This document shows, piece after piece, positions 8,321-12,334 of a DNA stretch of 12,334 bases. The DNA is taken from assembly GCA_009392075.1 (NCBI GenBank), contig VFHG01000146.1, positions 1 through 12,334 of the forward strand, written 5' to 3'. The position numbers were made by a program, and so were the translations under genes. Under the pieces are notes generated by a model that worked only from the letters and a program-made list of their open reading frames with translations, was not told where the DNA came from and did no database searches. The stretch comes from SAR202 cluster bacterium (GTDB taxonomy: Bacteria > Chloroflexota > Dehalococcoidia > UBA3495). Numbering within the stretch: position 1 is the stretch's first letter; every line of letters starts with the position of its first letter.

Positions 8321-9457
8321 ATGGACCTGGGTCTAACCGAGATACAGCAGATGCTGAAAACCAGCGCTCAGGATTTCCTGGTTCGCGAGTGCCCTCTAAC
8401 CCTGGTGAGAGAGATGGAGGAAGACTCGCGGGGATTCAGCGATGAACTGTGGCGCCAGATGGTTGGCCTTGGCTGGACCGGGGTTGCTTTCCCCGAGCAA
8501 TACGGCGGCACTGGCGGCAACTTTGCCGATCTGGGAGTGCTGCTGGAAGAGATAGGCCGTTCGTTGGCTCCCTCGCCCTTCTTCTCCACGGTGGTGTTGG
8601 GCGGAATGACCGTGCTTGACGGCGGCTCGGACGCTCAGAAAGACGAACTGATCAGCCGTATCTGCGCTGGAACGATCATCCTGACCATGGCCGTTGTCGA
8701 GGCGGGAGCAGCTTACGAGCCCTGGGACATCCAGGCCATCGCCAGCCAGCAAGGCGGCGGATACGAGATCACGGGGACCAAGCTGTTCGTACCTGATGCT
8801 GCGGCCGCGGACGTTATTTTAGTGGCTGCACGTACATCGTCGGGCTCGGACCCCGCTGATGGAATCTCACTGTTCTTAGTGCCTTCCGGAACTGACGGAC
8901 TCACCATCACTCCTATGCAATCCGTGGGCAATGAACGTGTTTTTGAGGTTAGCCTGGACAAGGTTAATGTTTCTGCCGACTCCGCGATCGGAGCCGTCGG
9001 CGAGGCTTGGCTAATAATCGATCGCGCAATCATGCGGGCCACGGCGGCCCAGTGCATCGAAATTCTAGGCGGGTCCGAAGCTGTGTTAGACATGACCGTC
9101 GAGTACGCCAAGGGTCGCACCCAGTTCGGTCGCGCCATCGGCACCTTCCAGGCCGTGCAACACCACTGCGCTCGTATGGCCACCGATGTGGAAGGTTCCA
9201 AGAACATCGCGTATCAGGCCGTGTGGCGGCTGTCAGAGGGCTTGCCAGCCCAAAAGGAAGTAGCCATGGCCAAGGCTTGGATAGGCCCGGCATACCGCCG
9301 GGTGTGCGGCACGGCCCACCAGTGCCACGGCGCCATCGGCTTTACCAAGGAACACGACCTGCAGTTGTACACACGGAGGGCCAAGGTGCACGAGCTGACC
9401 TACGGCGACGCAAACCACCACAAAGAGATCGTCCTGCAACACCTAGACGACGAATAG
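8321..9457 (+). CDS. Acyl-CoA dehydrogenase family protein, canonical catalytic Glu position substituted
   Basis: The 378-residue protein has the three-part acyl-CoA dehydrogenase layout: an N-terminal helical region with FPEQYGGTGG (58-66), a middle beta region with EITGTKLFVPDA, and a C-terminal helical region with RTQFGRAIGTFQAVQH (266-281) and CHGAIGFTKEHDLQLYTRRAK (345-355). FAD-dependent alpha,beta-oxidation of an acyl-CoA thioester is the family reaction. The usual TEP-x-AGSD stretch reads VVEAGAAYEP. In the C-terminal segment the MCAD-type Y-E-G-T reads T-Y-G-D, so Tyr361 lies where MCAD has its catalytic Glu376. The protein could use another base, be a non-catalytic partner subunit as in FadE heterocomplexes, or act on an unusual substrate. 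GGAGG precedes the ATG by 6 bases. The family is secure and the activity is open. Confidence 0.88.
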   Translation: MDLGLTEIQQMLKTSAQDFLVRECPLTLVREMEEDSRGFSDELWRQMVGLGWTGVAFPEQYGGTGGNFADLGVLLEEIGRSLAPSPFFSTVVLGGMTVLDGGSDAQKDELISRICAGTIILTMAVVEAGAAYEPWDIQAIASQQGGGYEITGTKLFVPDAAAADVILVAARTSSGSDPADGISLFLVPSGTDGLTITPMQSVGNERVFEVSLDKVNVSADSAIGAVGEAWLIIDRAIMRATAAQCIEILGGSEAVLDMTVEYAKGRTQFGRAIGTFQAVQHHCARMATDVEGSKNIAYQAVWRLSEGLPAQKEVAMAKAWIGPAYRRVCGTAHQCHGAIGFTKEHDLQLYTRRAKVHELTYGDANHHKEIVLQHLDDE

Positions 9458-9497
9458 CCTTAACCTAATCCACAAACGCCACGGAGGCGAACGCGGC

Positions 9498-9848
9498 ATG
9501 ACCACCACCACTGAATGTATTTTTTGCAACATGGCCCAAGACCCGATGCACGCTGCCCCGGTTTACCGGGACGACCGGGTCTTCGCCATCAAGGACATCA
9601 ATCCTAAAGCCCCTGTGCATATGTTGATCATCCCCAATATGCACATCGCCTCCCTGGCCTACGTCGGGCCCGGACAGGTGCCGATCATGGGACACATGTT
9701 CGTAGTGGCCGAAGAGATCGCCCGCCGTGAGGGCGTTACTCTCAGCGGCTACCGGTTGGTGCTCAACCAGGGCGAAGACTCAGGCCAGGAGATTGTCCAC
9801 CCCCACATGCATCTCCTTGGCGGCAAGAAATTGGGAGCCATGGGGTAG
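9498..9848 (+). CDS. HIT family protein (HINT/Ap4A-hydrolase type)
   Basis: The 116-residue protein has the histidine-triad signature H101-P-H103-M-H105-L-L-G-G near its C-terminus, with H103 the expected nucleotidylated residue. An N-terminal CIFC (C7, C10) is a possible zinc site common in this branch. INPKAPVHMLIIP is the typical central strand. HIT enzymes cleave nucleoside phosphoramidates or dinucleoside polyphosphates. The ATG at 9498 has GGAGG ten bases upstream. The gene lies 23 bases before a YqeK-type gene, another family acting on Ap4A, suggesting a joint nucleotide-cleaning role. The exact substrate is not predictable. Confidence 0.9.
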   Translation: MTTTTECIFCNMAQDPMHAAPVYRDDRVFAIKDINPKAPVHMLIIPNMHIASLAYVGPGQVPIMGHMFVVAEEIARREGVTLSGYRLVLNQGEDSGQEIVHPHMHLLGGKKLGAMG

Positions 9849-9871
9849 GGCATATCACCTGGGATTCTTAA

Positions 9872-10450
9872 ATGCCCGAGTTGCTCCAACGCCTCCAGGA
9901 CCGCCTGAAGTCTCTCCCCGACGGTCTGCAGGCCCACATCTACCGCGTGCGCGACGTAGCCCAAGAACTGGCCGCCTGCAATCAAGTCGACCCCAAGCGC
10001 GCTGAGCTTGGCGCCCTGGCACATGATGTCTGCCGCGCTGTGCCTGGCGATGACCTCCTGAAGATGTCCGCTGCCCTGGGCGTGACCGTGACTGACGTAG
10101 ACCGCGACTTCCCGCTTTTGCTCCACGGGCCTGTGGGAGCTGAACTGCTGCGACAAGAGGAAGACCTCAACGACCTCGGCCTATATGAAGCTGTGCGTTG
10201 GCATTCAACTGCTCACGCTTCGTTAGACGACTTGGGTAAACTGGTTTTTCTGGCCGATAAATTGGACCCGCAGAAGTCGGTTGTCTACTCTTACCAGGCC
10301 CGGCTGCATGAAATGGCGCAGGAGAGCCTGGACCTGGCGTTGCTTGAATTCCTGTCCCGGGAGATGGCGGTCCGCCTAGAGAAAGGGGAAACGGTCCATC
10401 CGGCCAGCGTGGATGCCCGTAACAGCCTTGTTCTTCGGCTCAAAAGTTAA
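9872..10450 (+). CDS. yqeK: YqeK-like HD-domain hydrolase (putative symmetrical Ap4A hydrolase)
   Basis: The 192-residue protein carries the HD metal-binding pattern in YqeK order: H22 (AHIYRV), H51-D52 (LAHDVCRAVPGDDLL), H85-G (LLLHGPVGA), H111 (VRWHSTA) and D129 (VFLADKLDP). YqeK proteins are iron-dependent and split diadenosine tetraphosphate into two ADP. In many bacteria the gene lies near nadD or rsfS, which are absent here; instead it follows a HIT gene. The ATG at 9872 has only a poor ribosome binding site. Membership in the HD superfamily is secure and the YqeK assignment is likely. Confidence 0.82.
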   Translation: MPELLQRLQDRLKSLPDGLQAHIYRVRDVAQELAACNQVDPKRAELGALAHDVCRAVPGDDLLKMSAALGVTVTDVDRDFPLLLHGPVGAELLRQEEDLNDLGLYEAVRWHSTAHASLDDLGKLVFLADKLDPQKSVVYSYQARLHEMAQESLDLALLEFLSREMAVRLEKGETVHPASVDARNSLVLRLKS

Positions 10451-10578
10451 CCGGCGGGATTGAACCTCAAGAGAAATTGGCGCATCATAGTTTCGGAGCA
10501 GTACCTCATCAGCGCATGGTTACTGTTCATTCATTGTTTCAGTGTGCCGGAGGGGGAAACCGGCCGGAGAGGTAACTG

Positions 10579-10899
10579 ATGGAGATCAATCTGACGCCTG
10601 AGGCCTTGGAGCATATCCAGAGCAAGGGCGGCCAAGCGGCCGTGGACTTGATTTCCTTCTCGTCTTGAGGAGGTAACTCCACTGAGGTATCGGTCGATAC
10701 CCGAATCTTCCGCCGCGATATCACTTCCTACCGCAAGATAACGCAGGATGGTGTGGAATTGTTCATTCTGCCCAACCTGGCCCAGCACACCACCACCATG
10801 AACATCGACAGCAAGAAATTCTTGTTTTTCCGAAACCTGAAAGCAGACCTGGAATTGGAAAACGGCCTCGTGTTGGGACGTCGTGCCTCCTGGGCTTAA
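10579..10899 (+). CDS. Candidate small selenoprotein (HesB/CC-motif-like), UGA read as selenocysteine at codon 30
   Basis: ATG 10579 has GGAGAGG at 10566-10572, six bases upstream. The frame runs 29 codons to TGA (10666-10668), then 76 further codons to TAA (10897-10899), giving 106 residues with selenocysteine. The start MEINLTPEALEHIQSKGG followed by VDLISFSS-U-GG resembles, from memory, small HesB/A-type-like (seleno)proteins with a CC or C-U motif. The later DGVELFILPNLA, then IDSKKFLFFRNLKADLE, continues that family pattern. A SECIS-like hairpin follows the TGA. The downstream paralogue has a UGA at the same codon. The protein may bind metal or act in redox chemistry; its function is unknown. 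Without selenocysteine insertion, only a 29-residue peptide would be made. selA, selB, selC and selD are not in the window. Confidence 0.78.
10669..10711 (+). promoter_or_regulatory. Bacterial SECIS-like stem-loop after the UGA
   Basis: The perfect 6-bp stem GGTATC (10686-10691) with GATACC (10696-10701) carries the apical loop GGTC (10692-10695). The E. coli fdhF SECIS also displays a GGUC-type apical loop, which SelB recognises. The loop begins 23 bases after the UGA, within the usual bacterial range. A lower helix can form between GGAGG (10669-10673) and CTTCC (10707-10711), with one G-U pair. Alternatively GGAG/CTCC (10669-10680) folds as a separate small hairpin. Recognition by SelB is inferred. 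Confidence 0.72.
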
Positions 10900-10957
10900 C
10901 GTCCAACGGCTCCGCTACGGCCGGCCGGCAGGCGACGGTCCCGTAAATCATGGCGAA

Positions 10958-11320
10958 ATAGAAATTTCGTTCAGCCCTGACGCCCTGGAGCACGTTCAGA
11001 AACGAAGGGACCTGGTTGTTTTTGACCTGCAATGTTTCGATCATTGAGCCGGTCCCGCTGCCGGGATCTAGGTCAGCACGTACCTTGGGCATCGCAAACA
11101 ATCCCGGTTTCACGAAGTGCCTGCCGACGGGGTCAGGGTTCTGGTTGACGGCACCTTAGCCCCATATGTATGCAGTCTCCAGATACGCTCTTCCAAATTT
11201 CTCTGGTTCAGCTTCTTGAAGGTTGAAGCTAGACTCAGCAACGGCGCGGTACTCGGAGGCAAAGTGCCCCCGTCTCTGGCCACAGTGCGCGACCAACCCT
11301 GGCCGTGGCGGCCGCGGTGA
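10958..11320 (+). pseudogene. Tandem paralogue of the candidate selenoprotein, UGA at the same codon plus an in-frame TAG
   Basis: This frame aligns to the preceding gene without a single gap over about 100 codons, with roughly one third identical residues. Shared stretches include SPDALEHVQ against TPEALEHIQ, DGV then LA, SSKFLWFSFLKV against SKKFLFFRNLKA, and NGAVLGGK against NGLVLGRR. ATA (10958-10960) lies where the first gene has ATG. TGA (11045-11047) is codon 30, as in the first copy. TAG (11069-11071) is codon 38. About 20 extra residues follow the shared end before TGA 11318-11320. No clear ribosome binding site is seen. A hairpin after the UGA (GGTCCCG with CGGGATC, 11051-11068) has loop CTGC, unlike a SECIS. 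The simplest reading is a decaying duplicate, but the absence of frameshifts means a recent loss or a sequence error is also possible. Confidence 0.7.
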
Positions 11321-11348
11321 CCTAACCCTTGGTGTATGAAACAAGAAT

Positions 11349-11386
11349 CCCCCCTACTCCTGAAGGAGTAGGGGGGCTTTCTTTTT
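11349..11386 (+). terminator. Strong rho-independent terminator
   Basis: A perfect 12-bp stem, CCCCCCTACTCC (11349-11360) with GGAGTAGGGGGG (11365-11376), encloses the four-base loop TGAA. CTTTCTTTTT (11377-11386) follows immediately. This is a textbook plus-strand intrinsic terminator. It lies 28 bases after the end of the tandem paralogue and most likely closes the transcription unit holding the candidate selenoprotein genes. Confidence 0.95.
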
Positions 11387-11411
11387 CCCCATATTCTTAT
11401 GGTGTTCGCTT

Positions 11412-11597
11412 ATGGGCCGAAACGATAAGGCTTTAACTTCCTTGTTCTTGATGGGCGCGTTCGTCGTATTACTTTTTGGAGCATTCGCCGTTTATATAGT
11501 GACCGGCGATGGGTTTAGCGCCGCTATACCGTTGTCTGTATCTGCAGCAGTGCTAGGCGTTGGGTTAGACGGTTTATTAAACATAAAGAAACACTAA
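11412..11597 (+). CDS. Small hypothetical membrane protein
   Basis: This 61-residue ORF encodes a short charged N-terminus (MGRNDK), a hydrophobic segment at about 8-30, a short polar turn with TGDG, a second hydrophobic segment at about 36-56 and a basic tail (KKH). That is the layout of a two-helix inner-membrane mini-protein. I recognise no family. It begins 25 bases after the terminator, so it needs its own promoter; none is clear beyond TATTCT at 11392-11397. No ribosome binding site is obvious. The clean two-helix layout and a second ORF 24 bases downstream support a real gene, but chance cannot be excluded. Confidence 0.45.
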   Translation: MGRNDKALTSLFLMGAFVVLLFGAFAVYIVTGDGFSAAIPLSVSAAVLGVGLDGLLNIKKH

Positions 11598-11621
11598 ATC
11601 GAGTAGGCAAAAAGGGTAAGG

Positions 11622-11846
11622 GTGGATGAATTGAGTAACTCAGAAAATCTGGGAGATTTCTCCCGCTGGTTCGCAGAGAATTTTCTCGGAGAACGACAAG
11701 GCCGGAGCGTTTCAAAGATTATCGCCGATTTCTTCGCTGATCTTATTTGTTTGATTACAGGTCGGCGACCGTCTCGGGATACGGTTGAAGATTGGGTGCA
11801 TGTCGGAATGATAGCTGGTGTCGCTTACGTTGCTGCTCGGCGCTAG
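11622..11846 (+). CDS. Small hypothetical protein
   Basis: This 74-residue ORF starts at GTG 11622, preceded by the purine-rich AAAGGGTAAGG. An ATG four bases later is out of frame and stops at once. An acidic N-terminal segment with FSRWFAENFLGE is followed by a hydrophobic stretch at about 33-46 (IIADFFADLICLIT), a basic GRRPSR turn, and a second hydrophobic stretch at about 60-72. I recognise no family. It follows the 61-residue ORF closely and converges on the crotonase gene, so the two may form a small operon. Confidence 0.45.
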   Translation: MDELSNSENLGDFSRWFAENFLGERQGRSVSKIIADFFADLICLITGRRPSRDTVEDWVHVGMIAGVAYVAARR

Positions 11847-11888
11847 CCCTAGGTCTTACTGAATTAGCGGCGAATCCGGCTAGGCCGC

Positions 11889-12334
11889 TTAGCGGGCGTG
11901 GTACTCCGGCGCTCTCTTTTCCACGAACGACTGACTGGCCTCTTTGAAGTCCTCAGTCAGGTGTAGTTTCAGCGGCAGCATCTGCATGTCGGCTTCGGCC
12001 CCGGTCTGGACCCACTGACGGCGTGTTAGTTTCACTGCCGCCCGAGTGGCCAACGGTGGTGACTTCAACACCTTCTCCGCCAGCTCTTCGGCGGCTCTCA
12101 CGTGCTCTCCCGTGGGTACCAGACGGTTGACCAACCCAAGCCGGTATAGTTCGGCGGCGTCTATGTGTTCTCCTGTTATCACCATCTCCGAGGCTATCTT
12201 GGAGGGCATGAAGGCGTTGACCTTGGCCCAGATCCGGCCGCCGGGCAATCCTCTTCTGGTCTCGGTGATGCCGAATTTTGCGTCCTCCGAGGCAACGATC
12301 ATGTCGGACTCGGCGGCGATGACTATGCCCGCGC
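11889..12334 (-). CDS. Enoyl-CoA hydratase/isomerase (crotonase) family protein, C-terminal part
   Basis: The minus-strand frame ends at TAA (11889-11891) and is still open at the right edge, so the N-terminal half is missing. The visible part starts AGIVIAAESDMIVAS, the crotonase oxyanion-helix region. Next come DAKFGITETRRGLPGG, the second conserved loop, with a Glu where crotonase has Glu164, and AAELYRLGLVNRLVP, the typical mid-C-terminal segment. The tail ends SFVEKRAPEYHAR, like many crotonases. In the first segment the position of crotonase Glu144 appears to be Val (codon at 12321-12323), so straightforward hydratase activity is doubtful. An isomerase, hydrolase or other crotonase reaction is possible. 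The ATG at 12300-12302 is internal and not the start. Confidence 0.9.
   Translation of the reverse strand, partial: AGIVIAAESDMIVASEDAKFGITETRRGLPGGRIWAKVNAFMPSKIASEMVITGEHIDAAELYRLGLVNRLVPTGEHVRAAEELAEKVLKSPPLATRAAVKLTRRQWVQTGAEADMQMLPLKLHLTEDFKEASQSFVEKRAPEYHAR

Noticed and set aside
10460..10488. A promoter (TTGAAC, 17 bases, CATCAT) upstream of the candidate selenoprotein
   Set aside because: The -10 match is too poor to stand on its own and nothing else supports a start here.
10579..10668. Reading the UGA at 10666 simply as the stop of a 29-residue peptide, or as pseudogene damage
   Set aside because: The frame continues for 76 codons with sequence that aligns gap-free with a diverged paralogue, which has UGA at the same codon. 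A SECIS-like hairpin follows. Random damage does not explain the shared position.
10891..10960. A +1 ribosomal frameshift at the end of the first copy (GCT TAA C) fusing it to the second copy
   Set aside because: The second copy is in the +1 frame and open back to this point, but GCT TAA is not a known slippery site and the linking codons show no conserved sequence. The TAG in the second copy would still stop translation.
11866..11889. Hairpin AGCGGC/GCCGCT between the small ORFs and the crotonase gene as a convergent terminator
   Set aside because: The stem is only 6 bp with a 12-base loop, has no T-tract on either strand, and overlaps the crotonase stop codon.

Overview
The window comes from a moderately GC-rich bacterial chromosome. 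Gene content and order suggest a member of the Chloroflexota, possibly of the SAR202/Dehalococcoidia type: an arginine operon interrupted by a large UPF0182 membrane protein, many acyl-CoA-metabolism genes, and short dispersed palindromic repeats. This placement is an inference from gene families recalled from memory, not from a marker-gene comparison.

Bases 1-7649 form a plus-strand amino-acid biosynthesis block. It holds the last codons of argJ (1-55), argB (273-1115), a UPF0182-family membrane protein (1166-3898), argD (3930-5120), argG (5230-6420) and a class I/II PLP aminotransferase (6483-7649). ArgJ, ArgB, ArgD and ArgG supply the acetylated ornithine branch and the citrulline-to-argininosuccinate step; argC, argF and argH are not in view. 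A single-domain cupin (7672-8058) closes the block. It is followed by a dispersed palindromic repeat at about 8085-8165.

Bases 8321-10450 hold an acyl-CoA dehydrogenase with a substituted catalytic position, a HIT-family nucleotide hydrolase/transferase and a YqeK-type HD-domain protein. The last two both belong to families acting on dinucleoside polyphosphates or related nucleotides.

Bases 10579-11320 are the most interesting part. A 106-codon gene is interrupted only by an in-frame UGA at codon 30. It has a good ribosome binding site, and a SECIS-like hairpin with a GGUC apical loop starts 17 bases after the UGA. The frame after the UGA carries a conserved-looking domain. Directly downstream lies a diverged tandem paralogue that aligns without gaps over about 100 codons and has its own UGA at exactly the same codon. 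That copy also has ATA where the first has ATG, plus an in-frame TAG at codon 38. I read this as a small HesB/CC-motif-like selenoprotein gene followed by a decaying or differently expressed duplicate. A perfect 12-bp-stem intrinsic terminator (11349-11386) ends the unit.

Bases 11412-11846 carry two small unrecognised ORFs, the first a likely two-helix membrane protein. A minus-strand crotonase (enoyl-CoA hydratase-like) gene runs off the right edge (11889-12334).
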